From NCBI RefSeq assembly GCF_025140835.1, contig NZ_CP081153.1, positions 1,674,001-1,738,000 on the forward strand: a DNA stretch of 64,000 nt, written 5' to 3'. The position numbers and the translations under genes are program-made. The notes under the pieces were generated by a model. It made no database searches and was not told the origin of the DNA. It saw nothing but the letters and a program-made list of their open reading frames with translations. Shown here piece by piece: positions 54,174 to 63,297 of the stretch. Origin of the DNA: Aliiroseovarius sp. M344 (GTDB lineage Bacteria; Pseudomonadota; Alphaproteobacteria; Rhodobacterales; Rhodobacteraceae). Within the stretch, counting starts at the first letter, position 1; the number at the start of each line of letters is the position of its first letter.

Positions 54174-54826
54174 TCCCGGCCCTCTTCAAATTCAGCCTGC
54201 AACTTGCGGACATGGTTCAACAATCCCGGTTGCTGATTGCGCCGTTGACGGGTGGCCTCAACGATCGTGATCAGCCGGTTCGCTGTTTCCTCCAGATCAT
54301 CATTGATCAGAACATAATCGTAGCTGCCCCAATGACTGATTTCGTCCCAGCTTTTCTGCATCCGTTTGGCAATCGTGTCGGCGTCGTCCTGTCCTCGGCC
54401 CTCAAGACGCGCACGCAATTCTTTGATGGACGGCGGCAGGATGAAGATCGACAGAGAATGCGACGCGAGCGAGGAATTACGGATCTGCACTTCGCCTTGC
54501 CAATCCACGTCAAACAGAACGTCCCGACCGGTTTCAATCGCCTTGCGCACGGGTTCCGACGGTGAGCCATAGAAATTGCCGAAAACATGGGCGTGCTCCA
54601 GCATCTCGCCCTGAATGACCATGTCCTTGAACTTGGACTCGTCGACAAAATGGTAATGTTGTCCGTCAACTTCGCCATCACGCGGGGCGCGGGTGGTGGC
54701 GGACACCGAGAAACTCAGCGTTGGATCCCAGTCCATGAGCCGCCGCGCCAGCGTCGACTTGCCGGCCCCCGAGGGCGATGACAGGATGATAAGAAGTCCG
54801 CGTCGCTGATTGTCCGGGGCGCTCAT
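54170..54826 (-). CDS. gmk: guanylate kinase
   Basis: A 218-residue nucleotide kinase phosphorylating GMP to GDP. The P-loop is [14 protein letters not shown], the GMP-binding region has [22 protein letters not shown], and [12 protein letters not shown] supports the family. It starts four bases after the yicC stop and overlaps the gamma-carbonic anhydrase gene. It complements guaA and hpt encoded elsewhere in the window. Confidence 0.96.
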   Translation of the reverse strand: MSAPDNQRRGLLIILSSPSGAGKSTLARRLMDWDPTLSFSVSATTRAPRDGEVDGQHYHFVDESKFKDMVIQGEMLEHAHVFGNFYGSPSEPVRKAIETGRDVLFDVDWQGEVQIRNSSLASHSLSIFILPPSIKELRARLEGRGQDDADTIAKRMQKSWDEISHWGSYDYVLINDDLEETANRLITIVEATRQRRNQQPGLLNHVRKLQAEFEEGRE

Positions 54827-54830
54827 GTCA

Positions 54831-55724
54831 TTACTCCACGTTCTGAACCTGTTCGCGCATCTGATCGATGACGTGCTTCAGGTCAAGCCCAATGGCAGTC
54901 AGTTCTTTGAATTGTGCCTTGGAACACAAGGTGTTGGCCTCGCGATTGAACTCTTGCATCAGGAAATCCAACTTACGACCTACGGGCTGGTCCGAGGTCA
55001 GATGTTGTTTCGCAGCCTCGATATGAGCCTTCAACCGGTCGATTTCTTCGCGCACATCGGTTTTCACGGCAATCATGGCAAGTTCTTGCGCAACCCGGTC
55101 CGGGTCCGCGCCGTCGGTGTTGTCCATCACCCGCGACAGGGCATTTTGCAGGCCGTTGATCTGAGCATCCTGCCGCGCGTCCGCCAAAGCATCAGCGGCC
55201 GTGACCAGCCGCGACAACTCGTCAATCTGTTGTGACAGAATCCCAGCCAACGCGGCACCTTCATGGGCGCGAGAGGATTGGAATTGATCGACCAAAGGCT
55301 GCACCTGATCCATCAGAGCCGCCAACAGTGGGGCCGTGTCCTCTTCCGACATCACACGTTGCTCCAACACGCCACGCATGCTTGCAATATCAGTGGGTTG
55401 CACCGCTGCGACCCGCAAACCACGGGCTTCAGCTTCTGCAGAAATCGCAGCCAATTGGCCAAGCGCCGTCGCCAGCCCGTCGGGGTTGATGGACATCAGT
55501 CCCACGTCTTCGCGCCGGGCGATTTTAAGGCTGACAGTAACATTGCCACGCGCCACCGATGCCTTCAGGGCTTTGCGAAGCGCGTCCTCTAACCCATCCA
55601 GCCAGTCCGGCACTCGAATCTTGATGTCTAATCCGCGCGCATTGACCGATCGCAGGTCCCAAGACCAGCTGTATCCGGCTTCTTCTGTCGATGCGCTGGC
55701 AAAGCCTGTCATGGAATGTGGCAT
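54831..55724 (-). CDS. yicC: YicC/YloC-family endoribonuclease
   Basis: A 297-residue protein. The N-terminal YicC domain starts [17 protein letters not shown] and contains [16 protein letters not shown]; the C-terminal DUF1732 domain has [20 protein letters not shown] and [19 protein letters not shown]. Family members act as RNases (for example on small RNAs in E. coli). It is first in a yicC-gmk-gamma-carbonic anhydrase operon and is divergent from the PAS gene. Confidence 0.95.
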   Translation of the reverse strand: MPHSMTGFASASTEEAGYSWSWDLRSVNARGLDIKIRVPDWLDGLEDALRKALKASVARGNVTVSLKIARREDVGLMSINPDGLATALGQLAAISAEAEARGLRVAAVQPTDIASMRGVLEQRVMSEEDTAPLLAALMDQVQPLVDQFQSSRAHEGAALAGILSQQIDELSRLVTAADALADARQDAQINGLQNALSRVMDNTDGADPDRVAQELAMIAVKTDVREEIDRLKAHIEAAKQHLTSDQPVGRKLDFLMQEFNREANTLCSKAQFKELTAIGLDLKHVIDQMREQVQNVE

Positions 55725-55730
55725 GTAGAA

Positions 55731-55745
55731 TTAACCATTTGCTAA
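55731..55745. promoter_or_regulatory. CtrA-box-like site TTAA-N7-CTAA, copy 1
   Basis: TTAACCATTTGCTAA lies six bases upstream of the yicC start and about 150 bases before the PAS gene. TTAACCAT is itself a frequent CtrA half-site version. A second copy follows 49 bases on. Confidence 0.4.
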
Positions 55746-55779
55746 GTTTTTATGCCAATTTCGTAAGGAATGTGACATA

Positions 55780-55794
55780 TTAAGAAATCACTAA
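55780..55794. promoter_or_regulatory. CtrA-box-like site TTAA-N7-CTAA, copy 2
   Basis: TTAAGAAATCACTAA repeats the pattern of copy 1 in the same orientation, in the AT-rich gap before the PAS-domain gene. Paired sites raise the chance of real CtrA control of the PAS gene; binding is not shown. Confidence 0.4.
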
Positions 55795-55893
55795 GGAATA
55801 ACTTACTTATCGTTAACAAACGGTCACAATTTGAACAAGCTCGCTGGTTACATCCTAATTTATTAAAATCGTTTCAAAGTCTGGGACGCGAAA

Positions 55894-56766
55894 ATGAAAA
55901 TTGAGTATCTAAAAGATGGAAATGTTGTCGCTCTGGCCTCTGCCCGGCGCGACCGGAAATTTCCTGCCATCGCGCAGATTGAAGCCTATTGGCACGGGGT
56001 GCGGAACGGTCGATTGATGCCAACCCGCAGCGATGTTGATCCCCGCGGTATCGGCGAAAACCTGGCATTTGCTTTCATACTGGAACGTATCGCTCCGGGC
56101 CACGCGCGTATTCGACTGGCTGGCCAGCATGTCAGCGACATCCTATCGATGGAAGTGCGCGGTATGCCAATCAGTGCATTTTTTACACCGCAAGCCCGCA
56201 ATGAAGTGCAGGAAGCACTGGAGAGCGCATTTGAAATGCCCGCAGAGGTCAGCCTGACCCTGCGCAGTGAGGCTGGTATGTTCCAAAAACATCTGGATGC
56301 ACAGATGCTTTTGCTTCCGCTGAAAGATACTGAAGGCCGCGTGACACGGATGTTGGGCGCGCTTCAGGTCGACGGCAAATTGGCCCGCGGACCGCAACGG
56401 TTTGACGTAAGTCATCTTGAAGTTCGTCCGTTGACCGTCGACCAAACCGCAGCGCAGATCACCCGTGAAGCCGAACGTCGGCAGGAACGGGACATGAAGC
56501 GGCCGGGGTACTGGGATATGCGCGGTGCACCTGCCCGCGCGGCTGATGATGCCGATACGCGCGTGACCCGCGTTGATATCCGCCCCTCTTCCGCAACGCA
56601 AAACAGAAAGTCCGAAGGGCATATCATGAGCCCGTCTGGCCCAAGCGGCATTCCCGTGCCCGGCATGGCCGAATTGGCGGCAAGCTTTCATGGCACGCCA
56701 GAGCCAATGCGCGTCAACTCACCCAACCGACGCAGCGGTCACCTGAGGCTTGTGCCGCAGGATTGA
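55894..56766 (+). CDS. PAS-domain protein (PAS_5 type) with disordered tail
   Basis: A 290-residue cytoplasmic protein. Residues about 20-165 form a PAS-like sensor domain (FPAIAQIEAYWHGVRNGR, GENLAFAFILERIAPGHARIRLAGQHV). The remaining 120 residues are Arg/Pro/Ser-rich and probably disordered. No kinase or effector domain is present, so it likely senses a signal and binds a partner. Such single-domain PAS proteins have been linked to cell-cycle or motility control in alphaproteobacteria, and the two CtrA-like sites upstream suit this, but the role here is inferred. Confidence 0.8.
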   Translation: MKIEYLKDGNVVALASARRDRKFPAIAQIEAYWHGVRNGRLMPTRSDVDPRGIGENLAFAFILERIAPGHARIRLAGQHVSDILSMEVRGMPISAFFTPQARNEVQEALESAFEMPAEVSLTLRSEAGMFQKHLDAQMLLLPLKDTEGRVTRMLGALQVDGKLARGPQRFDVSHLEVRPLTVDQTAAQITREAERRQERDMKRPGYWDMRGAPARAADDADTRVTRVDIRPSSATQNRKSEGHIMSPSGPSGIPVPGMAELAASFHGTPEPMRVNSPNRRSGHLRLVPQD

Positions 56767-56807
56767 AGTGTACTTGGCGGCAAACCTCACCACACAGGAC
56801 AGATAAC

Positions 56808-56838
56808 AAAAAACCCCGGCTTCATTGGCCGGGGTTTT
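56808..56838. terminator. bidirectional terminator between the PAS and DAHP synthase genes
   Basis: AACCCCGGC and GCCGGGGTT form a nine-base stem around TTCATTG. There are six A on the left (56808-56813) and TTTT on the right (56835-56838), so it can end transcripts from both convergent genes. Confidence 0.9.
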
Positions 56839-56863
56839 CTGTTATCGACTAACGTCTGTGTGA

Positions 56864-58237
56864 TCAGCTGGCTTTGGCTGCCGCTGCATCGTCGCTGCGC
56901 ATCGAGGAAAGTTCCTCGGCCACCAAAAAGGCCAGTTCCAGCGATTGGCTGGCATTCAGGCGCGGATCGCAGGCTGTATGATAGCGATCAGACAGATCCT
57001 CGTCGGTGACAGCCCGCACACCGCCGGTGCATTCGGTCACATCGGCACCGGTCATCTCGAAATGCACACCACCGGGGATCGTGCCTTCCGATTTGTGAAC
57101 GCCAAAGAACTCCTGAACTTCTTTCAGCACCGCGTCAAATGGACGTGTTTTATAGCCTGTGGCCGACTTGATCGTGTTGCCGTGCATCGGATCACAAGAC
57201 CAAACAACATTCGCGCCTTCTTCTTTGACTGCCTGAATAAGACGCGGCAGATGTTCGGCAACTTTACCAGCGCCAAAGCGGGCAATCAGGGTCAGACGGC
57301 CCGCGTCATTGTTCGGGTTCAGTTTGTTCATCAGAACCTTCAGGTCTTCCGCAGTGGTCGTTGGACCACATTTGAGACCAATCGGGTTCACGACACCTCG
57401 ACAGAATTCGACATGCGCACCGTCGGGCTGACGGGTACGGTCGCCAATCCAGAGCATATGGCCAGAACCGGCAACGGTTTTACCCGTGGTCGAATCAAGA
57501 CGGGTCAAAGCCTCTTCGTATTCCAGCAGCAAACCTTCATGCGACGTGTAAAAATCCACCGTTTGCAGCGTGTGTGCCCGGTCACTGTCCACCCCAGCAG
57601 CGCGCATGAAGTCAAGCGTGTCCTGAATACGTTCAGCCATTTCGCGGTACTTCTCGGCCTCGTCGGATTCGGTGAACCCAAGGGTCCAGCTGTGCACCTT
57701 GTGTACATCGGCCAGACCACCTGTTGAAAATGCGCGCAACAGGTTCAGCGTCGCGGCCGCCTGTGTATAGGCCTGCAACATCTTTTGCGGGTCCGGGATG
57801 CGCGAGGCTTCGGTGAAATCAAGCTCATTGATGATGTCGCCGCGGTAGCTGGGCAGCTCTACCCCGCCTACGGTCTCTGTCGGCGCCGAGCGCGGTTTGG
57901 CAAATTGACCCGCCATGCGGCCAACTTTGATCACCGGCACTTTCGCACCGAAGGTCAGCACCATCGCCATCTGCAGCATCACTTTGAACGTGTCGCGAAT
58001 ACCGTCAGCCGAAAAATCCGAGAAACTTTCCGCGCAATCGCCACCCTGCAACAAAAAGGCCTCGCCGCGTGAGGCGCGCCCAAGCAGAGTCCTCAGGCGC
58101 ATCGCTTCTCCGGCAAAGACCAGCGGGGGATACTTTGCAAGCTGTGCCTCGACCTCAGCCAGCTTGGCTGCATCGGTGTAGTCAGGCATCTGCACCCGAG
58201 GCTTTTTGCGCCAGGTCGACTTGTCCCAATCCGTCAT
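56864..58237 (-). CDS. class II 3-deoxy-7-phosphoheptulonate synthase
   Basis: A 457-residue plant-type DAHP synthase making the first intermediate of the shikimate pathway from PEP and erythrose-4-phosphate. Family motifs are [42 protein letters not shown] and [20 protein letters not shown]. It differs completely from enteric AroF/G/H. It is a single gene, ended by the bidirectional hairpin and divergent from the GlxA-type regulator. Confidence 0.96.
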   Translation of the reverse strand: MTDWDKSTWRKKPRVQMPDYTDAAKLAEVEAQLAKYPPLVFAGEAMRLRTLLGRASRGEAFLLQGGDCAESFSDFSADGIRDTFKVMLQMAMVLTFGAKVPVIKVGRMAGQFAKPRSAPTETVGGVELPSYRGDIINELDFTEASRIPDPQKMLQAYTQAAATLNLLRAFSTGGLADVHKVHSWTLGFTESDEAEKYREMAERIQDTLDFMRAAGVDSDRAHTLQTVDFYTSHEGLLLEYEEALTRLDSTTGKTVAGSGHMLWIGDRTRQPDGAHVEFCRGVVNPIGLKCGPTTTAEDLKVLMNKLNPNNDAGRLTLIARFGAGKVAEHLPRLIQAVKEEGANVVWSCDPMHGNTIKSATGYKTRPFDAVLKEVQEFFGVHKSEGTIPGGVHFEMTGADVTECTGGVRAVTDEDLSDRYHTACDPRLNASQSLELAFLVAEELSSMRSDDAAAAKAS

Positions 58238-58383
58238 GTCTTTGCTCCGTCAATCATAATGTCCCGCAGGTGCGGGTTTGGGGCCTTCCTTCTAGCGCGG
58301 TCAGCGCTAACGTGCAAATACAGTTATGTGACTGCTCTTTGGCGGGTTACAATCCAAAAGTGTCGGTCCTGAAACTATTGGTA

Positions 58384-58399
58384 AAACGGATAACCGTTT
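58384..58399. promoter_or_regulatory. palindrome AAACGG-ATAA-CCGTTT
   Basis: A perfect six-base inverted repeat with a four-base spacer lies 79 bases before the GlxA-type regulator gene and 147 bases before the divergent DAHP synthase gene. It could be a regulator-binding site for either gene. No binding protein can be named. Confidence 0.35.
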
Positions 58400-58427
58400 C
58401 GCCCTTGTCGCCGCCACACAAACCTGC

Positions 58428-58447
58428 TGTGGTCGCCGACAACCACA
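58428..58447. promoter_or_regulatory. inverted repeat TGTGGT-N8-ACCACA
   Basis: A perfect six-base inverted repeat with an eight-base spacer lies 30 bases before the GlxA-type regulator start. Its place suggests an operator for autoregulation. It may overlap the transcript start. Confidence 0.35.
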
Positions 58448-58477
58448 ATGATACACCGCCCGGATGAGGTGACTCGG

Positions 58478-59467
58478 ATGACAGAACAATCAAAAACGAC
58501 TAACGCAGCGCCTCGCCGCTTCGTTTTTGTTCTGGTCGAAGGGTTTACGCTGCTCAGCTTCGCAGGAGCCGTTGACGCATTACGCATTGCCAACCGGGCG
58601 ACGGGGCGCCGACTGTATGACTGGACCATAATGGGCGAAGGTGGCCAGACAGCTACCTCCTCTGCCGGACCATCCTTCAAGCTGGACGGCGACTTAGGCG
58701 AACTGCGGCGCGACGATACCGTTATTATCTGCTCAGGCGTCGACGTTCAGACCCATTGTTCACAGAAACTGTTGAACTGGCTCAGGCGCGAAGCGCGGCG
58801 CGGCGTGCAGGTGGCGGGGCTGTGCACGGCTGCACATGTCATTGCCAAAGCCGGGCTGTTAAATGACAAACGGGCCACCATCCACTGGGAAAATCATGAC
58901 AGCTTTTCCGAGGCTTTTGACGAGGTGGAACTGACCAAGCGCATTTTCGTTATTGACGGTAACATCATGACGGCTGCGGGTGGAACATCGTCGATCGACC
59001 TGATGCTGAAACTCATCGCAGACGATCATGGCGAGGACGTCGCAAACATCGTCGCCGATCAGCAGATATACACTTCAATCAGAACCGACCGCGACACACA
59101 GCGCCTGTCTGTACCAACCCGAATTGGCGTGCGCCATCCAAAGCTTAGCGACGTGATCCAGAAGATGGAGGCCAATATCGAAGAACCGATTTCGCCGTCT
59201 ATCCTTGCCTCTGATGTCGGGATGTCCACACGGCAGCTGGAACGGCTGTTCCGGCGCTATCTGAACAGGTCGCCCAAACGGTATTACATGGAACTGCGTC
59301 TGCAAAAAGCGCGCAACCTGCTGATGCAGACCGATATGAGCGTGATCAACGTGGCGCTGGCCTGCGGTTTTTCCAGCCCATCGCATTTTTCAAAATGCTA
59401 TCGGTCGCATTATGATACCACGCCATATCGCGAGCGTGGCAGCCATGCAGGCAAATCCGAAGTATGA
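58478..59467 (+). CDS. GlxA-family transcriptional regulator (AraC-type with DJ-1 domain)
   Basis: A 329-residue regulator. The N-terminal class I glutamine-amidotransferase-like (DJ-1/PfpI) domain spans about residues 10-185, with the nucleophile-elbow region VAGLCTAAHVIAKAG. The C-terminal AraC domain has ASDVGMSTRQLERLFRRYLNRSPKRYYMELRLQ-type sequence and INVALACGFSSPSHFSKCYRSHY. It resembles GbdR/CdhR-type regulators of choline, betaine and carnitine use. ATG 58478 has GAGG nine bases upstream. It overlaps the GNAT gene by four bases and precedes the ABC importer, which may be its target. Confidence 0.9.
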   Translation: MTEQSKTTNAAPRRFVFVLVEGFTLLSFAGAVDALRIANRATGRRLYDWTIMGEGGQTATSSAGPSFKLDGDLGELRRDDTVIICSGVDVQTHCSQKLLNWLRREARRGVQVAGLCTAAHVIAKAGLLNDKRATIHWENHDSFSEAFDEVELTKRIFVIDGNIMTAAGGTSSIDLMLKLIADDHGEDVANIVADQQIYTSIRTDRDTQRLSVPTRIGVRHPKLSDVIQKMEANIEEPISPSILASDVGMSTRQLERLFRRYLNRSPKRYYMELRLQKARNLLMQTDMSVINVALACGFSSPSHFSKCYRSHYDTTPYRERGSHAGKSEV

Positions 59468-59970
59468 TCACGACCGAGCGCTTGCGGTTGAGGCCAGCTG
59501 AACCCGGTGATTTGGCAGACCTACACGCAGTGTTCGCGCACCCAGCCGCAATGCGGTATTGGAGCCACGAAACGCACGAGACCATCGCCCAGACGCAAGC
59601 AACGCTTGACGGTATGATGGAGTCCTTTGACCAGACCGGTCTTGAGCTGGTGATCCAAAGGGACGGTACTGTCGTTGGCAAAGCCGGGCTGTGGCGGATG
59701 GCTGAGATCGGATATATTCTGCACCCCGACCACTGGGGGCAGGGCCTGGCGCGCGAAGCACTGCTTGAGATCATCGCTGCAGCCTGGCGCACCCATCCCG
59801 AACTGGCCCAGATCACGGCCGAGATTGATCCTCGCAATCAAGCCTCGATCAGATTGCTCACCCATCTGGGCTTTGCGCTAACCCATTCAGACAGCCGAAC
59901 CCTACACGTCTATGGCGAATGGTGCGACAGCGACTTCTATGCCTTGCCCCGGCCTGCGCATTCTCGGTGA
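59464..59970 (+). CDS. GNAT-family N-acetyltransferase
   Basis: A 168-residue RimJ/RimL-type acetyltransferase. It starts MITTERLRLRPAEPGDLADL and has the acetyl-CoA loop GYILHPDHWGQGLAREALLE and the ITAEIDPRNQASIRLLTHLGF segment. Relatives acetylate protein N-termini, ribosomal proteins or small amines. It is translationally coupled to the GlxA-type regulator (ATGA), so both are expressed together. The substrate is unknown. Confidence 0.9.
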   Translation: MITTERLRLRPAEPGDLADLHAVFAHPAAMRYWSHETHETIAQTQATLDGMMESFDQTGLELVIQRDGTVVGKAGLWRMAEIGYILHPDHWGQGLAREALLEIIAAAWRTHPELAQITAEIDPRNQASIRLLTHLGFALTHSDSRTLHVYGEWCDSDFYALPRPAHSR

Positions 59971-60072
59971 TTTTCCGCGCGCTTTTTGGTGGTTAACGCA
60001 GCTTCTCGCTTTTCTTTTCCACAAGGCTTGCCTAGGCTCCGCTGCAGAAATTTCCAATTGGGAGAACAAAAA

Positions 60073-61254
60073 ATGAAAAAACTTCTTATGGCAACTGCGG
60101 CCACAGCACTCGTAGGCAGCGCGGCTTATGCAGATAGCATCAAAATTGGCACTATTCTGGGCTATACCGGTCCGATTGAAAGCCTGACACCGCATATGGC
60201 GGGTGGTGCCGAGCTGGCGATGGAAGAGGTTTCGGCCTCGGGTTTGTTGCTGGGCGGCATGACCGTGGAAAGCATTCGTGCTGATTCGACCTGTGTAGAC
60301 AGCGCGGCGGCCACGGCTGCAGCCGAGAAACTGATCACCGGCGACGGCGTCAAAGGCCTGATGGGTCCAGATTGCTCGGGCGTGACGGGTGCGGTTCTGG
60401 CCAATGTTGCGCTGCCCAACGGTATCGTCATGATCTCCCCCTCGGCGACCTCTCCGGGCCTGTCGACTGCCGAAGATAACGGCCTGTTCTTCCGCACCGC
60501 GCCGTCAGATGCCCGCCAGTCAGACATCATGGCGCAAATCCTGCGTGAAAACGGCACCGAGTCGGTTGCTGTGACCTATACCAACAACGACTATGGCAAA
60601 GGCATGGCCGACGCGTTCAAAGCGGCGTTTGAAGCTGCTGGCGGCACCGTGACCATCGTTGCAGCCCACGAAGACGGCAAAGCGGACTACACCGCAGAGG
60701 TTGGCGCACTGGCTTCCGCCGGCGGCGACGTGCTGGTTGTTGCGGGTTATGTTGACCAAGGCGGTGCCGGCATCGTGCGCGGCGCTCTGGATACCGGCGC
60801 GTTTGACACCTTCCACTTCCCTGACGGCATGATCGGTTCGAACCTCGAAGCCAACTTCGGCAGCGAGATTGACGGATCGTCCGGTCAGGTTCCCGGAACC
60901 GACAGCGAAGGCGCTGCAACTTTTGCCGAGATGGTTGGCGACAAGTTCGACGTAACTTCACCCTATACCGGTGAAAGCTATGACGCCGCTGCCCTTCTGA
61001 TGCTGGCGATGCAGGCTGCTGGTTCGGCTGAACCAAGCGATTATGCCTCGAAAGTCGAGATGGTTGCCAATGCTCCCGGCGAGCAAATCTTCCCGGGTGA
61101 GCTGGCCAAAGGTCTGCAAATCCTCGCGGATGGTGGCGACATCGACTATGTCGGCGCGACAGCTGTGGAGTTCGTGAACGGTGGCGAAGCCGCTGGGTCT
61201 TACCGCCAGATCAAGATCGAAGACGGCAAGATGATGACGGTTCAATACCGCTGA
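60073..61254 (+). CDS. branched-chain-type ABC transporter substrate-binding protein
   Basis: A 393-residue precursor. The signal peptide (MKKLLMATAATALVGSAAYA before Asp) is clear. The mature part matches the Leu/Ile/Val-type periplasmic binding family: IKIGTILGYTGPIESLTPHMAGGAELAMEE, a Cys pair around DSTCVDSA and GPDCSGVTGA, and VTYTNNDYGKGMADAF. GGGAGAA precedes the ATG. The following genes encode two ATPases and a permease of the same importer. Substrate range cannot be read; amino acids or related zwitterions are likely. Confidence 0.93.
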   Translation: MKKLLMATAATALVGSAAYADSIKIGTILGYTGPIESLTPHMAGGAELAMEEVSASGLLLGGMTVESIRADSTCVDSAAATAAAEKLITGDGVKGLMGPDCSGVTGAVLANVALPNGIVMISPSATSPGLSTAEDNGLFFRTAPSDARQSDIMAQILRENGTESVAVTYTNNDYGKGMADAFKAAFEAAGGTVTIVAAHEDGKADYTAEVGALASAGGDVLVVAGYVDQGGAGIVRGALDTGAFDTFHFPDGMIGSNLEANFGSEIDGSSGQVPGTDSEGAATFAEMVGDKFDVTSPYTGESYDAAALLMLAMQAAGSAEPSDYASKVEMVANAPGEQIFPGELAKGLQILADGGDIDYVGATAVEFVNGGEAAGSYRQIKIEDGKMMTVQYR

Positions 61255-61277
61255 TCAACGCCTGACAAATTGAGGAG

Positions 61278-61302
61278 CAGCCCGGATTTTTCCGGGCTGT
61301 TT
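61278..61302 (+). terminator. attenuator hairpin between binding protein and ATPase genes
   Basis: CAGCCCGG and CCGGGCTG form an eight-base stem around ATTTTT, followed by TTT. This likely causes partial termination so the binding protein is made in excess over the membrane parts. Confidence 0.65.
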
Positions 61303-61346
61303 CCGTAAGTTATGCAGCCAACTTAAGGTTGCGGGAGGGGGCAAAT

Positions 61347-62129
61347 ATGATCGTCATTGAAGACGTTCACAAGCATTTCGGCGGCTTTCATGCTGTGGAT
61401 GGCGCGACAATGCGGATCGAGGAACGCTCGATCACCGGATTGATCGGCCCCAACGGCGCGGGCAAGACGACCTTGTTCAACGTGATTGCTGGGGTGTTAC
61501 AGCCGACATCAGGCCGTATCACGATGGCGGGCGAAGACATCACGGGCCTGCCTCCACATGAACTGTTTCACAAAGGTTTGCTTCGCACCTTTCAGATTGC
61601 CCATGAGTTTGGGTCGATGACCTGCCGCGAGAACCTGATGATGGTGCCCGGCGGTCAAACGGGCGAGAACCTGTGGGACACGTGGTTTGGGCGCAAACGC
61701 ATCGCGGATCAAGAACGCGCCCTGCGCGCCAAGGCAGATGAAGTCCTTGAATTCCTGACGATTTCCCACATCGCGGACCTGCGGGCGGGCGAAATCTCGG
61801 GCGGTCAGAAAAAGCTTCTGGAGCTTGGTCGCACCATGATGGTTGACGCCAAGATTGTGTTTCTGGACGAGGTTGGCGCCGGTGTGAACCGCACGTTGCT
61901 TTATACAATCGCCGACGCCATCAAACGCCTGAACGAAGAGCGCGGCTATACATTTGTCGTGATCGAACACGATATGGATTTCATCGAACGGCTCTGCGAT
62001 CCCGTGATTTGTATGGCGGAAGGCAAAGTGCTTGCCGAAGGCACGCTGGCCGAGATCAAAGCCAACGAACAGGTGATCGAGGCTTATCTGGGCACCGGCC
62101 TGAAAAACAAAGAGATGGTGGGCGCATGA
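61347..62129 (+). CDS. ABC transporter ATP-binding protein, LivG-like
   Basis: A 260-residue ATPase with Walker A GPNGAGKTTLFN, signature motif ISGGQKKLLELGRTMM, Walker B IVFLDEVGAGVN (a Glu-Val variation of the usual DEPxAG), and the H-loop in VVIEHDMDFIERLCD. These are typical of LivG. The ATG at 61347 has GGAGGGGG upstream. It overlaps the LivF gene by four bases. Confidence 0.93.
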   Translation: MIVIEDVHKHFGGFHAVDGATMRIEERSITGLIGPNGAGKTTLFNVIAGVLQPTSGRITMAGEDITGLPPHELFHKGLLRTFQIAHEFGSMTCRENLMMVPGGQTGENLWDTWFGRKRIADQERALRAKADEVLEFLTISHIADLRAGEISGGQKKLLELGRTMMVDAKIVFLDEVGAGVNRTLLYTIADAIKRLNEERGYTFVVIEHDMDFIERLCDPVICMAEGKVLAEGTLAEIKANEQVIEAYLGTGLKNKEMVGA

Positions 62130-62953
62130 GCCAGAACCCCTATCAGGACGTGCGCGGCAACAAGGATGCCTCGATCGTCAATCCAAAAGGTCAGGGTACA
62201 TTAATCCCGGCCACCGGCACCGCCCACCAGATGCACACCGGCGATGCGTTTCTGATCGGCGATAGCATGACAGGTGGGTATGGCAAGAGCGGCCCCGACA
62301 TCCTGCATGACTGTACGATCGCGGTCGGCAAAGGCGAGATCGCAGTGATCGTCGGCCCAAATGGCGCGGGCAAATCGACGGGTATGAAAGCCATGTTCGG
62401 AATGCTGAACCTGCGACAGGGCTCGGTCCGGCTGGATGGTGAGGACATCACCGACCTCAGCCCACAAGCGCGGGTCCGCAAGGGTATGGGGTTCGTGCCG
62501 CAAAACCAAAACATCTTCACCTCGATGACGGTGCGCGAAAACCTTGAGATGGGCGCGTTTATCCGTGAAGACGATATTTCGGAAACGATGGCGCAAGTCT
62601 TTGAATTATTTCCGATCTTGCATGACAAACGCAACCAGGCGGCGGGCGAATTGTCCGGCGGACAGCGGCAACAGGTGGCCGTCGGCCGCGCGCTTATGAC
62701 CAAACCCAAAGTGTTGATGCTGGACGAACCGACCGCGGGCGTCAGCCCCATCGTGATGGACGAGCTTTTTGACCGGATCATCGAGGTCGCACGCACCGGT
62801 ATTTCGATCCTGATGGTCGAACAAAATGCCCGCCAAGCGCTTGAAATCGCAGACAAAGGCTATGTGCTGGTGCAGGGGGCCAACGCGCATACCGGCACAG
62901 GCAAAGAGCTTCTGGCAGACCCCGAAGTGCGCAAATCGTTTTTGGGGGGCTGA
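62126..62953 (+). CDS. ABC transporter ATP-binding protein, LivF-like
   Basis: A 275-residue ATPase. A 45-residue N-terminal stretch rich in Gly and Pro precedes the ABC core, longer than usual LivF. Walker A is VGPNGAGKSTGMK, the signature LSGGQRQQVAVGRALM, Walker B VLMLDEPTAGVSP. The LivF features GMGFVPQNQNIFTSMTVRENLEMGAF are present. The ATG overlaps the LivG stop. Confidence 0.93.
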   Translation: MSQNPYQDVRGNKDASIVNPKGQGTLIPATGTAHQMHTGDAFLIGDSMTGGYGKSGPDILHDCTIAVGKGEIAVIVGPNGAGKSTGMKAMFGMLNLRQGSVRLDGEDITDLSPQARVRKGMGFVPQNQNIFTSMTVRENLEMGAFIREDDISETMAQVFELFPILHDKRNQAAGELSGGQRQQVAVGRALMTKPKVLMLDEPTAGVSPIVMDELFDRIIEVARTGISILMVEQNARQALEIADKGYVLVQGANAHTGTGKELLADPEVRKSFLGG

Positions 62954-62955
62954 GC

Positions 62956-63297
62956 ATGTATCGTTTCGCAATATCCGCCGCTTTCGCCAGCCTGATCGCC
63001 CTGCCCGTCTTCGCACAGGATTGCACGTTTACCACCGAATGTTTTGAGGCCGAGCCGTGCCAAGACACAAGCTTTTCGTTAAGCGCGCAGCTTGGCGAGG
63101 CGAAACTGGTCACTGATTTTGGCGACCTTACCGTCGTCGGCGTAAAGTCCGAAGCGCCGCTGACCACAGTATTTGCCACCGGCGAAGGCGCTGAATACCT
63201 GCTGTCGCGTACCGCAAACGCCGCGCGCTTCACAGCCCATTCCAACGACGGACCCACGTCGATCACCTATATCGGCACCTGTGAGGGAGAGTTCTGA
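62956..63297 (+). CDS. secreted hypothetical protein, 113 residues, inside the liv operon
   Basis: I do not recognise a family. The N-terminus is a signal peptide (MYRFAISAAFASLIALPVFA before Gln). The mature part has four cysteines, three of them in the first 22 residues (DCTFTTECFEAEPCQD) and one near the end (TYIGTCEGEF), that could form disulfides, and many beta-prone stretches. It begins two bases after the LivF stop and its stop overlaps the permease start by one base, so it is part of the transcript. It may be a periplasmic factor that works with the importer. Confidence 0.8.
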   Translation: MYRFAISAAFASLIALPVFAQDCTFTTECFEAEPCQDTSFSLSAQLGEAKLVTDFGDLTVVGVKSEAPLTTVFATGEGAEYLLSRTANAARFTAHSNDGPTSITYIGTCEGEF

